A stretch of DNA of 64,000 bases from Spirodela intermedia (Eukaryota > Streptophyta > Magnoliopsida > Alismatales > Araceae): the NCBI GenBank assembly GCA_902729315.2, contig LR746270.1:5945221-6009220 (forward strand), given 5' to 3'. Shown in pieces: positions 1-13,206 of this stretch (position 1 is its first letter; each line of letters opens with the position of its first letter). A program made the position numbers and the translations under genes. Under the pieces are notes generated by a model. The model made no database searches, was not told the DNA's origin, and saw nothing but the letters and a program-made list of their open reading frames with translations.

Positions 1-3000
1 CTCAGTGAAAGAAGAAGCTTCAAAATAAAATAAATCAGAAGCACAAAAATGTTTGAAGATGCATTTCAGATAACAAGGCTTAGCTTCATAACTTACAATT
101 TCGCCATGGACACAATTCCTCTAACAACGCCACTACTACCACCAAGAATGGGAAGTAAAGCAAAAAGAAGGCCGACAACAAAATCCTGAAACAGAAGACG
201 AAATTTATGATAAATGTCCAACGCTCTCTGACAAGTTTAGGTGACTGCCTAAGAAAACAGATACAAAAACTTCGTTTTAGAACCTCTGATAAAGAAGAAT
301 CTGGCCAAAGATACTCATAGGACAGACATAGTTGAGATATCCAACAGACTAGATTCAGGGGCATAACAACATTTGATACAAGGAATTTACATCGATTGGA
401 AGAATCGTTCTACTAGGAACCCAATCAAAATGCAGTATATTCTTGCTCGGTTTCGCATCATGTTCTGTGTTCTTATGTTTTAAAAGAATTCATGGAATTT
501 CTGTGATGGTGTCAAAACTGAGAATCAATTCGACAGTATTACGAGAAATTATCTTTTCTAATTCCTTTTAGGCTTCAAGACCATTTCCATGGACGAAGAA
601 AATAAAATACAAATCAGACATACCGGAATCTTTAAGCCAACACAAACCAATGCCTCATAGACATGTTTTCAGGCATTATTTCCAAGCACTTAAAATTGTC
701 AGTAACAGGAAGCAAGTAAAGGAAGACAAATAAGGGAAGAAGAAGAGAAGCTGACAGCCAAAGCCTTGTCCTGAATGTCATATCTAAAGGATAAGCACAT
801 AAGCCAAGGTTATGAATCACTCCTTTGATGTCCTCTTCTTCTTGTGCTCAAAACTACTCACATACCACAACTAAAGCTGGCAATAAAATACTAACAGGTT
901 GATATTTTTATCCAAAAGTGTTGTCTGTGAGACTAAAATGTTTCCCTATGGTCTACAACTTGCCCAAACCAGTATTCCACTAAAATGATTCCTCAAAGAT
1001 GTTTATTTGGCAGGGATAGAAACAAGAATAATTTTTAAAAAGTCATGCAACTACACACCTGAAGAATAAGTGTCCCAATCGTCACTTGACTGTAGAGACC
1101 ATTAATACTACCCTTTTCAGCTAAAATTTTGAAACCTGAAGAAAACAAACATGCCTTTAACTCATAATGTTATGATGCCAACAGAAAATCATTCACTTAT
1201 GGATCAGGAATCCATACCACTGCTGTAGATGACATTGATAAGAACGAACCAACAAAAATTCCTTCCGACAACTTTGCACCACATACCTGTAGCCAATTAA
1301 TAAACCATAGTTAGACAAAGTAGAATCAAAACCTGCAAACATACGCAAGTACAAGAAAAACTGACTTCGAGTTAGAATCTGAAATATGTTAAGCGCAATT
1401 TTTTGTCATACCATGGCAGCTACACCACACAGAAACATGAATATCACAATTTGAAGGAGACCTCCAACAACAGCAACAGCGCCAACAGCTTTTAGCTGCG
1501 TTGACATCCACAAGTCAAATTCTTAATATATGCCAAGTCAGAATTTAGAAATCAATTATCAACGTGATGACAGGACTCTGCTAGTTAGAATAGTAAATAC
1601 CTTTGGTAAGGAAAACTCAAGGCCCAGAGCAAAAGAGAAGGAAAACTACGCCAAACTGGGCTACAGTCTCAACCTGCAATGATTAATAAGCCACATAACA
1701 GGCATCAATCCATCATGGTCCACTAATAAAACCCAATAAGAGAACAGGTAAGAACCATTTTCAGAGTGTAAAACATGTAGATGGTAGGTAAATCACCCAG
1801 AAAAGTAGCTTCGCTGAATGAGAAAAAAGAACAATTCCACGTCAATTTTATCCTGTTTTACATCGGCAAAATTATAACGCTATTTATTAAGCCTTTGTGA
1901 AACCTAGCAAGTTCAAGATCAATAAGATGAATGCCAATTTCCTTGTGGTTCAATGTCAACTTGACAAAAGGAGTTAAAATCCGACCCATGTGAACAGCCT
2001 TTTATTTCCACAAAAACTAATGGACCATCCAACCTAGTTATCCAATCATCTTTTATTCTTTGGTTGCTCCAAAGAGCACTGATGAAAATATTAGCCACAT
2101 GATAGCATGCCTCTCGTGACTTCTGACCTCGCAACAAGAAACTCAGTTAGAGACAACTTTCACTCTCCTCGTTTTAATTTTGTGCCTCCAACCTATTGCT
2201 TATTCTTGTTCAGCAAAGAAATACATTTGTGACCAATCATATAAATGAATACCTGTCTCCTTCGAGTGTTTCTCATTTAGCCATCATCTTAAAATAACAC
2301 CCCCATCTTTCAACAAACCCAATTCTTTCCCAATCTAAAATCAAAAGCATAGTTTGCTGTTGCTTTCACAATGGAGCATGAACTGAGTGGGTCATAAGGC
2401 AACAGAAGCTCCACATTTGGGAATGACACCATTTCTATTGGCTTTTCTCATTTCTTTGATCCAAATCGTTATCCCAATTTTTTCAATGATCAGCAAACAA
2501 CCTTTTTTTTTTTTCTTGTTTTCTTCGTGTACCTCCATACTCCAACGGGTCTCTTTATGGCTTCTCATCTTAATTAAAAATACTCCACCATTCTCATGGA
2601 AAGATATTCGCTCCCACATGACTTTGGTAACAAAGTCAACAAGCTCCAAAACACTTCAGTCATCCATCCAACATCAGGTATTATGTCTTCTTTGTCACCT
2701 ATCTGACTCAAATAGTTCCGGTTATGCTTCCCCACCCAGCATCCCGTGATGAGAGAAATATTGTCCACGAGGCATCATTGCTAGAATATGAAAAACTTTC
2801 CACCTGCAGTATGTAAATGGCACAGTTCCATAAAAAGATATCTAGTACTGAATCCAAAATCGAAAAGAAAAATAATTTTGTTCAGTTCTAATTATTTCAG
2901 CGAAAACCTCATCTGAAATTTAATTGATATAGAACAGGTTTTCGGTGACATAAGATAATTATGTTCAATAAGCCAATCAATATCATGATGCGTGTTTGAT

Positions 3001-6000
3001 AATAATGAGAGTACAGATCCCACGGGCTTGAACTAGTGCATTCGCTACTAATTAAGCATTAATGGCAGGCACAAAAACTGCAAATAATAATGAGAAACAA
3101 AAGTGAAGAAACATGCATGAAACTCATGTCCAAGTATACTAAAGTTCCTCCCTCCTCTCCCAATTCTTCCATCAGTGGAGCTAAGTCCCCATATAATTTA
3201 TGACAACCCTAGATGATGTTTAAGACTGAAACATGGAATAAAAATATATCAAAATTCAACTGCTTAACAAAACCCTAACAAAATCCTACTAAAATTTCTT
3301 ACTTGTACAATTTCACTGATAAACTTTAGACCCCTGGTCCAATAAGAGACCCCGCAAGAAGATAACCTACGATAACCTTAAAACATAGATTAAAAGAAAC
3401 AGTTAACCACAATAATAGCAGACATTACTAGTTAGACATGTACCAGTTAACTCAATAACAAAGGGCAGAGCAACTGACCGGTTGGCCTAAACAGGAAAAT
3501 ATGATGCCACCAATGGTAGCCGAAACTATCACCACCACTAAGTCTGAAATAAACCTGATGACGTGCAGTATAATTATTCCTCTCTGTTGTGAAACTTTTT
3601 ATGGGGTTTGAGGCAATATTGCAACTCAATATCAAACATAGAGTAAAAGGGATAACTAAAGGAGAAAAACTTGAGAACCTTAAGTCCACTTGAAGCACTG
3701 GATACTTTGATTTCCGATTTGACATTACAAATACATTGTCCTGAAGTTCAGGAATAAGACAAAAAATTCAGGTCAATAAGAGATGCTTTGGTGGGAAGAG
3801 GAACATTTATTGTTCTGCTTTCAAATAAGAGAGCCTTCCTGCCTAGAGTAGGAAAAAGTATAATGTCAATAACCTCTTTATCTATCAAAGTTGTCCCACC
3901 CTCTGAGCCTTCATTGTCCAGGGAAAAACATCTTGTATCTGAAATGGTTTGCTTCCACTGCAACAGAATCATACAACAGTTGAGAAAGGTATCATCTCGT
4001 GACAGACACTAGAATGACCATATTAGCTCAGGTCTGTATATTTTCTTACTTCGCTGCTGATGACTCATTTTTGTCATGAGTAATAATTGCCACGGTTTCC
4101 AAGACAGCCTGGAAGAAATATCGAGGAAGATAAGCAATCGAACTGATACTAAATCAAGGAAAGAGGCAACTGAAATGCCTAATAACTGAAGAATAAGTCA
4201 ATCTTACAATAAATCAGGGTCAAAAAGTTAAGGAGCTATAAGCCTCTCTCCATGAAAATAAGCCATTTGGTATCTTAAACAGTGCTACTAATCATACATT
4301 TTCATAAGGATAATTTTTCATAAAAACGTCGCATATAATAAGTCAAAGGTTCATAAGCACAACCAGCCATACTTCGATGTGGCTAATAAGCTACTCTTCT
4401 GTCACATCTGACATTGTAACGCGTGATACAAAAGCACCAGGATAGAACTATCTACTTGATAGCATTCTGGACGCCTACACTTGTGGACCACATGACATGG
4501 AGGAAATTCAGTTTCAAAACAAGCAATATAAGCATTTTCTGTAAATGAAATATTATGCTTTCATTGATCAACACAATAGTGATTAGCGCCCAAATCTTTG
4601 ATCAGGAAATGTATCATTCAGTTCTTTCCACAATGCGACAAATCTCTGAAATCGGAGACAAGGTTATTTACAAGATCTCAACCTAGCACGCCACCAATTA
4701 CATATTTGTCTAGTCTTACTACAGAGCAAGACAAAGAACAGAAAAACTAGTCTAATTCCTTTTTTAAGCCAAACCTTCTCCTCCTTGTATTCACTTTTCA
4801 ATTAGCCTATTATGACTTCCGACCCTCCATACCCCAGAAAATAAAAATAAACTGTATTTGTGATATGAGCATGCTATTCAAGTTCTGTTTCTCCTATAAG
4901 TTAGAGAGGAGATATTGTTTGTTCTTCTTCTTTAGAACCTTAACTATGAAAATCAGTCAGAGGATAACAAAGGTACAACATGAGCTGCATCAGTACTAAT
5001 TCATCCCGGCAACATTTCTGGGTGAAAAAGAATCTGTTGCAAATATTTATTGTGGAAAGTGGATGTGGTGTTAATTTGCATGTTGTCAGAAAAAGACAGA
5101 GGAAAATCACACCTACTTGATGATCAGCCACACTGCTGTTAAAGTTACTTGCGTCAGAACCTGAGGAACGGTTAAAACCATTCGATGAGTGATGAGAAGA
5201 AAAACAACTAATTCCACCTGTCCTATGAGAAATAAAAGCATAAGCCATAATATGGAAGTATATGAGGCTGGCACGCTGACAACCAATTTTGATGTTGATG
5301 ATACTTGATAGAAAGTGCATAAAGAGTATTCAAGCTTCCTGTTTACTGATAATGCAAAAGAGCTGAAAGCAGAGAAGTTCACGATGTTACATCTCTAACT
5401 TATATTGGGAACTAATCTATGGCTGATTATTTTGAGGGATCAATTATTTTCATTCTACGCTTATACGTTTTCCTTTTCTTTAACTAGTTTCAGCGACATC
5501 TATCGTTAAAAACTTATAATAAATCTAACGTAACAATCTTGTCCTGTCTCAAAATTCTTATCTGGCAATAGTTTACATTGTCGCTTCCAGAGTATGTAGT
5601 ACAGTATTTAAAGTCACACCTGCATAACGCCACTGCAAACGAAAGTCTAGAGAAAATAAATAGTGAACCTTTACTTTTTGTATGATCCTTTGAAAAAATT
5701 GTATGGGAAGATCCCATATTTCGCTTTGGAATGCTCATAAAAATAATAACAGTTTATATTTGTTACATTGAAATCTCTGGATGCCACAAGAGCGATTTCA
5801 GCAATTGAGCGGAGAAAAGGTGTCCAATTTGATGAATTACGAGGTGAAAAAAAAACTCCAATAAAACTCATCTTATAGACTACTTAGTATAGAGCTGCTC
5901 TGCTTCCCTCGAACTGCCATGCTACTTTATAAGGTACATGTGTGAAGGACTAATCTGAATCATGCAGATGTCATTCACGAAAAGGAGTTCTTGAGCAAGC

Positions 6001-6687
6001 GCTAGGAACACCGTTCCTCCATCAGGCATTCACTGAAACCGATTATGATGTTTAGATGATGCACTTAGTAGGTATAATCACTCTCGCACATGCTTTCTAC
6101 GAGGAAACAACATTATCTCTAACCCAAACTGTGGTTCTCTCGACCAAATCATAAGGATTGAAGTCGTTATTATGGATTCGATCACAAAAAAATATCCGGA
6201 AACGGGACAGACGAGCTCTAAGTTAAGCATATGATTTGGATAACCCGCCCGCTTTTCATATTGTCGCCACTTCGGGGATCGGGGGCGTAAATCGTCCCAA
6301 ATTATTCCAGAAAAGAAAAAAAGAATACTAATGATTATCAGTTCGTAACGTGCACACTCCGCAAGATACACGCGCCGAACCCATCAGGAAAACGACAAAC
6401 CACCCGTACAGAATGATCGCAGCAGAGTCGGAAAAGGAAGGATCAAACTACGCTACCTTCCGGCGTTTCATTCTCTCCGAACTCCTCTCGAGTACGCGCT
6501 CGAACATATTCGCGATGCTACCCTCCCCAGACCCCGGAGGCGGCATGCTCCCAGTAAGGTTGCCCCAGAACCTCGCCATCGTCTCTTTGTCCGGCCTTGC
6601 CCTCACAGCAATCTCGCCCTCCGGGAACAAGACGGCGGGAAGCACGAGGGACACCAGGAGAACCGGGAGCATCGCCCTCGTCATCAC
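1..6687 (-). CDS. KEA: K+ efflux antiporter, KEA4/5/6 type (5' part, 12 exons, partial)
   Basis: This is a CPA2-family K+/H+ antiporter of the endomembrane system (Golgi/TGN/endosome in Arabidopsis KEA4-6). Exons read on the minus strand: 6687-6457, 5160-5117, 4108-4050, 3957-3874, 3740-3679, 3554-3479, 3376-3303, 1673-1601, 1495-1412, 1286-1218, 1135-1059 and 185-97. All have GT-AG borders and consistent phase. The product has a signal peptide, then the family's luminal region (GEGSIANMFERVLE, FNSSVADHQ, LETVAIITHDK, KSKYPVLQVDLR), then membrane segments such as VIVGYLLAGSLIGPG, VETVAQFGVVFLL, CGAKLSEGIFVGSFLSMSST and DFVVGLLFALLPILGG. The rest lies left of base 1. Five single-base indels in homopolymers break the frame (about 6484, 3924-3928, 3331-3334, 1631-1634, 1123-1126). 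Intron 7 is 1.6 kb. The family call is firm; which of KEA4, 5 or 6 is not resolvable. Confidence 0.93.
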
Positions 6688-7261
6688 GCCCCTTCCCTCT
6701 ACCCTCCCACGCAGCCAGCCGGGAGGAGAACCAGCAGACGTCCTTCCGAGTTCGTTCGTTTAACCTCCCTGTCTCTCTACCCGCGCGCCAACGTCGGCGA
6801 TCCGGCTCTGGTCCACCAGATTCCTTCCATTGGTGGACATCGTGTGTTCTTAGAACCATCAGATCCGCATCTGACGGCTGTAACCATCCTCGGTTGCATC
6901 GTTCGAGGGTTAATGCGCGGTTGAGCTGGTGGAGTCCACGTCAACTGTTAGTGACGTCATCAACGTACGTGAGGCCCAGGATGATCGCGGGAAGGCCCAG
7001 TTGGAATATGAACCATTCAGAGAGCTGCAGTATTTCCATCCAAAATTACCCCCGATGGATGATCGGACCGGATCGGAATTTTACCTCTCTGCTGACGTCA
7101 GATAACTCGGCACTGCGGTCTGAGTCAGCCTAACCGTGGTTAGGTTTCGAGCCTAACTTTTATTCCCTCCTGGTGCCCGTCGCCCCGCCTTCTCCTGGCT
7201 CCTCGTCCCTTCCTCCCGCGGCCTCTGCGGACTCCGGTCCACCCTCCCTCACGCCGCCGTC
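6688..7261. promoter_or_regulatory. Shared divergent promoter of KEA and FLA, with two TGACGTCA elements
   Basis: This 574-bp spacer separates the start codons of the divergent KEA (minus) and FLA (plus) genes. It holds two perfect TGACGTCA palindromes (6952-6959 and 7093-7100) and a TGAGTCA (7131-7137). These are known core sites for plant bZIP factors. No clear TATA box was seen in either direction. That the sites are used is inference. Confidence 0.5.
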
Positions 7262-8504
7262 ATGGCCGTGAAGCTCCTCTTGCCCTTCCTCCTCGCCGCG
7301 ACCCTTCTCTCGGGGGCGGCGGTGGATGCCCACAACATCTCCACCATCCTCGAAGCCTTCCCGGAGTACAGCGTCTACAATGGGTACCTCTCCCAGACGA
7401 AGGTGGCGGACGAGATTAACTCCCGGGAGACGGTCACCGTCCTCGTCCTCACCAACGACGTCATGACCACCCTCGCCGGCAAGAGGTCCTCGCCGCCGTC
7501 AAGGCCGCCCTCCGCCTGCTCACGGTCCTCGACTACTACGACGCCAAGAAGCTCCACGACCTCTCGGAGGGTTCGGTTCTGACGACGACGCTGCTCCAGA
7601 CCACTGGCGCCGCCCCCGGCAACCTGGGATTCATCAACATTACTGATCTCGCGGGGAAGGTCGCCATGGGGTCCACCTCGCCGGGGTCGAAGCTCGACTC
7701 CCACTACACCAGGTCCGTCAAGCAGATCCCTACAGTATCTCCGTGCTGGAAATCAGCGCCCCCGTCATCTTCCCAGGGCTCCTCGAAGCTCCTACCAGGA
7801 CAGCCAACCTGACGGGTCTCCTCGAGAAGGCCGGGTGCAAGACCTTCGCCTCTCTCATCTCCTCCTCCGGTGTGCTGAAGATCTACCAGACCGCAATGGA
7901 CAGAGGACTCACCGTCTTCGCCCCCAACGACGAGGCATTCACCGCCGACGGCGTCCCGGATCTGACCACCCTAAGCAATGCTGAGCTCGTCACCCTGCTG
8001 CAGTACCACGCGGTGCCGGCCTACGTCCCTAAGGCGTCGCTCCTCACCTCGAAGGGGCCCGTGAGCACCCTAGCCAGCAGCGGCGCTGGAAAGTACGAAC
8101 TCCTGGTGAAGACCAGCGGGGACGAGGTGTCTCTGGACACGGGGTTGGCACCTCGAGGGTCGCCAGCACCGTGGTGGACGACACCCCTTCTGCGTCCTCA
8201 CCGTCGACACTGTGCTCCTCCCCACGGAGCTCTTCGGCAAGGCCCCGCCCCGGCGCCAGGTCTGGTCCCGACGGCCGCCCCCACCCCGGAACCCGTCGCC
8301 GAGGCTCCCGCGCCGGAGGCAAAGGCGCCGGCTCCGGATCGCGCTCTGTCTCCGCCCGCCCCTCCGGCGGAGGCGCCGGCCGACGCCCCGGAAGCGAAAG
8401 TGGCGGACAGCAAGTCCGAGAAGGCGGCGGCAGCGGGGATCCCTCGCCCTCTCCGCGGGTTCACCGTCGCGGCCGCGCTTACGTCCGCCCTGCTGTGGTC
8501 GTGA
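7262..8504 (+). CDS. FLA: Fasciclin-like arabinogalactan protein (two FAS1 domains, GPI-anchored)
   Basis: This is a cell-surface/cell-wall glycoprotein. The chosen ATG opens a signal peptide ([19 protein letters not shown]), followed by [20 protein letters not shown], typical of the first FAS1 domain in the FLA1/2/8/10 group. A second FAS1 domain follows ([44 protein letters not shown]). Next comes a Pro/Ala-rich arabinogalactan stretch full of AP repeats, and a hydrophobic tail ([15 protein letters not shown]) expected to be swapped for a GPI anchor. The gene is intronless. Reading through requires single G or C insertions near 7483, 7732, 8141, 8187 and 8243; at each, the expected residues continue immediately in the next frame, so these look like lost homopolymer bases. 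It is divergent from the KEA gene. Confidence 0.9.
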
Positions 8505-10946
8505 ACCGAGAGCGGCCTGAGAGTGGCGGAGTTCTTTGGTAGCTCCTTCCTGTCATTTTTTCCTTTCTGTTTTCTACTTGCTCCGCTCGGTTGCATGGGA
8601 GAGAAGGTGGCCTGATGAATCTCCTCGTCTCGATTCATCAGTCGCCTCTGGAGCAGTGATGGACCTGTAATCCCTGTATTCAAATTCTTAGTTGTTTTCG
8701 CTCCAAATATCATCCCTCGTGGGCTGAACGGTGGCGAAGGCCGGCGGCGACAGCTCTCGCACCGCTGGCAGGTCTCCGGCCTGCGGCCGCGCGCGGCGCC
8801 GGCAATCTGGTACACCGGTCAATCATAGCCTGCGGCGGCAAGATCCCTCTTTTCTGCGGCGGATTGCCTTCACTTTATCTCTCCCATTTACTGGAAATCT
8901 CACAGGTGCACTTACTCCGGTGGGGATTTCTTTACCCTCCGAGGCCCGCCGGTGGCCCCAGGCGTCAGCGCCCTCAGGCTTCGGAAGACGCGGCAGCGGC
9001 ATCTCTGCCGGAGGCATGTGGTAGAGAGAGGAGGGAGAGAGTGGACTGGTGATCCCGACGCTCCGACCGGGCCGACCCGGTTCTCTGGGTTCGCGCCTCG
9101 AGAACCTAGCCCGAAAGTAAACGTCGGGCTGGGGAGGCGATGCCTGCCGGGGTCGGATCTGGCTTGCAGCGGGCAAGTACGAGACCGGGTTTTGTGGGTC
9201 AGGGGTCGCGGCCCGAGCCCGATTGGAGCCCCTAGAGGGAAGCTGGGCGTGGCCCGCCCGCTGGCGTGTCGGTGTCGTTCAGGTTCTTTCCTTCCTATCG
9301 AATTCTCCGTGCGGCGCCTCGAGAGCCGGCGGGAGGGGTCAAAAGGGGAAGGGAGGTCACATGTCTGTCTGACAATCTCTGTTGTGTGGGGCCCATAGTC
9401 TCTCACTCTCATGCTCACAGGGCGAGCTGGCGGCACGTGCACTTTATGGATTCAAAATATTTAATATTTTAATTAAATGATGGCGGATCTCTCTCTCTCT
9501 CTCTCTCTCCTTCTCTGTTTCTGTATATCTACGTCCATTAACTGCGGGCTGCCTGATTTTTACTTCGGCGCTTTCCACGGACATGAAGAGGGAAAGAAAA
9601 AGGTTTTGATATCCGCCGACACATCTGGGGTTTTTAATAATTCTTCCTCTTGTGTGGCCTTTCGCATAATTTAATACTTTACCGTTGCCTCCTTTGAATT
9701 TTGTCCGTTGTCCGTGCTACCAGGCGGCTGGCAGGGTTCGCTCTGGACGGATACGCTCCACGGACGAATCAAATCGCGTTGCTGGCAGTCGGGCCCAACG
9801 AGAATCCTCTGCCTCCTGTCAAGGGGCGAGGAAGTAGCGAGGAGGATGCCTCGTGGCCTGCGTAGAATGCTCCACGTCATGCTATTCTCCCTCAAACACG
9901 TACGCAACGCTCCTCGTGAGAATACAAGAAAACGCCAATCTCGACCGTCCATCTCGTCAGTGAAAGTCGATTACACAATTTACACCGGATTCATTTATCT
10001 TCGGTGGCCCCACTCCAAGTGGGCCGCCTCCTAAAGACATCTAGGCTCGGCCCGTATAGAAAAATAGATATTTAATAGGCTAGGTAAGGCTACAGCCGGG
10101 CCACCTCCCTCCGACGCAGGAAGCCTCAGAATTCTCGTATGCAATGAAAATCGTTTCCAAAGAGCACCCCCAATGAGCCATTCTATGAAGGAACAGGTAA
10201 AGGCCATTTTGATCTTCTGCAAGTGCGGGAATCGTCCCCCAGTACCTCTGGGGCATCATCCTCACATCCGCGATCGGCAGTTCCTCCGGATCCCCGTTGT
10301 TCTTCAGAAACCATGCTCAGGAGGCCCTGGAGGAGATGCAGCATATCTATGCAGCGCTCTCTGAGACCCTGCAACCCCCAGTGGTGCTTCTCCGCTTCTT
10401 CACCGCCTTCCAGTTGCTGACTTCTTAGACTGCCGGCAGGTGTAAGTGGTGCTTCTCCGCTTCTTCACGTTCGCGCTGAGAATAGGAGGATGGCAACAGT
10501 GATTTCCTGGTCGAACAGGAAATTCACCTCTGAGCCTGCCGGCAATGATTTTATTTATAATAATAATGTTATTAACAGTAAGATGAAACCTGATGAAATT
10601 TTGACCGAACCTGTCGACCATTCTATAAATCGGTCAACCCGTCGGTTTCGTTGAGTAAACTAAAGCCGGGAGGGTTTCGGGGAATCTGCCATTTGACGCC
10701 GTTGACTGTGACCAACTTTCGGAGTCGGATGCCGTAAGGAAACTCCAGTTGGCTCCTCGTCTCCTTGGCCCCGGGTCAAGAGGCGTTACCCACATCGCCC
10801 TGGCGGCGTCGCGGCAATTAAGAGGCTAAGGCCTGGCCTTTACAAGTGTCCCCTCGTCCTTGGAGATATCACGTCCTTTCTCTATATGGTTGAGCCTCCT
10901 TCATCCTCCCTCTTCCTTCTCACCCCGCTTCGTTCCTCCCGTCGCC
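8505..10946. other. Intergenic, GC-rich, no gene recognised
   Basis: The spacer between FLA and the subtilase holds GC-rich sequence with many overlapping open frames on both strands (8.7-9.45 kb). None carries a motif I recognise. Also present are a short (CT)n run near 9490 and a 24-bp direct repeat (10380-10403 and 10445-10468). The frames around 10.03-10.44 kb on the minus strand look mildly protein-like but match nothing I know. Confidence 0.5.
10380..10468. repeat. 24-bp direct repeat flanking 41 bp
   Basis: The sequence AGTGGTGCTTCTCCGCTTCT (first 20 bases) continues TCAC at 10380-10403 and recurs identically at 10445-10468. The spacing suggests a local tandem duplication or a footprint. 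No mobile element lies between the copies. Confidence 0.75.
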
Positions 10947-13206
10947 ATGCCTCCTCTCTCTCTAAGGTCTGCCTTCTTCTCCCTCGTACTGTTCACAGTC
11001 TTCCTCTGCTTCAACTCCTCCGTCAATGGAGAGGAAGAGGGGACGGAGGGCTGCAGACTTACGTTGTCCTCGTTGAACCGCCCGAGCCGATCGTTTTGCG
11101 AGCGCTGAGGATAGGGGGCTGGTACGAGTCCTTCTTGTCCAAGGCGACGGCTGCAGCTGTCTCCGGCGGATCGAGGATGGTCCATTCCTACAGCGATCTT
11201 ATCGGCGGCTTCGCCGCCAGGTTGTCCGCTGCCGAGCTGAAGGCCGTGCAGGGGACGGAGGAGTTCATCGCTGCCATACCAAACAGGATACTGCAACCAC
11301 AGACAACCCACTCGCCAGGGTTCCTCGGTCTCAACCTCGCCGGTGGGCTCTGGAGCAACGCGCCATCTGGTGACGGAGTCATCATCGGAATGGTCGACAC
11401 CGGGGCTGACGTCGGACATCCTTCCTTCAGCGGCGAGGGGATGCCGCCTCCGCCAGACAAGTGGAGGGAAAGTGCGAAGTCAACGCGGCCAGTTGCAACA
11501 ACAAGCTCATCGGGTACAAGGTGTTCTCCTCCGCCACTGACGCCGACGGCGACGACGCGTCGAAGGAACAGGTGGTGGACGACTTGGGGCACGGGACCCA
11601 CACCGCCAGCACGGCCGCGGGGCTCCGGTGATGGATGTCAACGTCCTCGGCTACGGCAATGGAACGGCCGTAGGCATGGCTCCTCGGGCCCACCTCGCGT
11701 TGTACAAGGTCTGCTCGGCGTCTGGCTGCAGTATAGCCGACATAGTGAAGGCCATGGACACCGCCGTGGAGGACGGCGTGGACATTCTCTCCATCTCCCT
11801 CGGGGGCGCTCTCTGCCTTTCTACGACGACGGTCTCGCAGTGGCGGCGTACCGGGCGACCCAGAGGCGGTGCTCGTCACCTGCGCCGCCGGCAACTACGG
11901 GCCTTACCCCGGATCTCTCACCAACGAGGCCCCTGGGTGACGACGGTCGCCGCCAGCACGATGGACAGGAGCTTGAGGACGACCGTGAGGCTCGGAGAGG
12001 GCAGGAGTTCGACGGCGAATCCTCTTCCGGCCCACCGGCGGCCCCGCCGCAGAGCTTCCCTTGGTGTACCCTGCTCGCAACGGGGCCAGCTATTGTACGA
12101 GTAGCTCCTCTCTGGTGTCGATATCAAGGGCAAGGTGGTGGTGTGCGACCGCGTCGGACCCATTGGGAGAACGGCCAAGGCTCTGGTCGTCCAGGAGGGT
12201 GGCGGCGTCGGCATGATACTGGCTAATGAGCTCCCCGACGATTACAGCACCGTCGCCGACGTCTACTCCATCCCCGCCGCAAACCTAGCTTACTACGACG
12301 CATCAAAAGTCAGGGCTTACGCCGACTACTCTCACAACGCAACAGTATCCTTCTATGTCAAGGGGACACTCATCGGGACGTCACCGTCGCCGGCGGTCGC
12401 CTCATTTTCCTCACGGGGACCGAGCCACGCCAGCCCGGGGATCCTCAAACCAGACATCACCGGCCCCGGAGTCAACATCATCGCTGCATGGCCCTTCAAG
12501 GTGAGCACCGGCGCCGCCGCCTCGTCGTCCAAGTTCAACTTCAACGTCATGTCCGGCACCTCCATGTCGACGCCGCACCTCACTGGAATCGCCGCGCTGG
12601 TGCGGAGCGCCCACCCGAGCTGGTCCCCGGCGGCAGTAAAATCAGCGATCATGACCACGGCCGACGCGGTTGACCGAAGCGGGGAAGGCATAAGGGACGA
12701 GAAACTCCAGCTGGCAAGCCTCTTCGCCACCGGCGCCGGGCACGTAAACCCATCGAGAGCTACCGATCCTGGTTTGGTTTACGACATCCAGGCCGATGAC
12801 TACATTCCCTATCTCTGCAGTCTGGGGTATCCTGACCGCAAGATGGGGGCCATTGTCGGCCGGCGCATCCGCTGCTCGGACTGGAAGCACGGCGGCGCCG
12901 CCAATCTGAACTACCCTTCCTTCTCGGTGTCCCTGCACAGCGGAAACAGAACGATGATGACGTGGCGGACGGCGACCAACGTGGGGAGGCGAACTCCGTT
13001 TACTCCATCAAGGTGGAGGAACCGGCGGGGGTGGCGGTGGCGGTGAGCCCGGAGACTCTCCGCTTCTCGGAGGTGAACGAGAAGGTGAGCTTCACGGTGA
13101 CCTTCAGCAGCACCGGCGGCGCCGCCGGCCGCTTCGCCGAAGGGCACCTAATGTGGGTCTCCCGAAACGCGTCGTGAGGAGCCCCATCTCCGTGTCCTTC
13201 GTCTAG
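10947..13206 (+). CDS. SBT1: Subtilisin-like serine protease (SBT1-type subtilase)
   Basis: This is a secreted apoplastic endopeptidase of family S8A. The start at 10947 gives a signal peptide (SAFFSLVLFTVFLCF), then an I9 propeptide (TYVVLVEPPEP, MVHSYSDLIGGFAARLS). The catalytic triad is visible: Asp in GMVDTGADVGHPSF, His in DLGHGTHTAST, the oxyanion Asn in TCAAGNYGP, and Ser in MSGTSMSTPHLTGIAALVRS. A PA insert (IKGKVVVCDRVGPIGRTAK, GVGMILAN) and a C-terminal fibronectin-III-like domain (LNYPSFSVSL, VSPETLRFSEVNEKVSFTV) follow. The gene is intronless, as usual for SBT1. About eight single-base indels interrupt it (for example near 11050, 11465, 11625, 11815, 11870, 12985 and 13170), yet all domains are in order and at normal length. 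The final frame ends RSPISVSFV at 13206. The exact subgroup is uncertain. Confidence 0.92.

Noticed and set aside
6597-7133. 178-codon plus-strand frame overlapping the KEA start and the shared promoter
   Set aside because: It is antisense to KEA exon 1 and runs through promoter sequence. Its Ser/Arg/Pro-rich product fits no family.
8823-9442. Long overlapping open frames on both strands in GC-rich DNA
   Set aside because: High GC content alone produces long stop-free frames. Both strands are open together and no motif, signal peptide or conserved start was seen.
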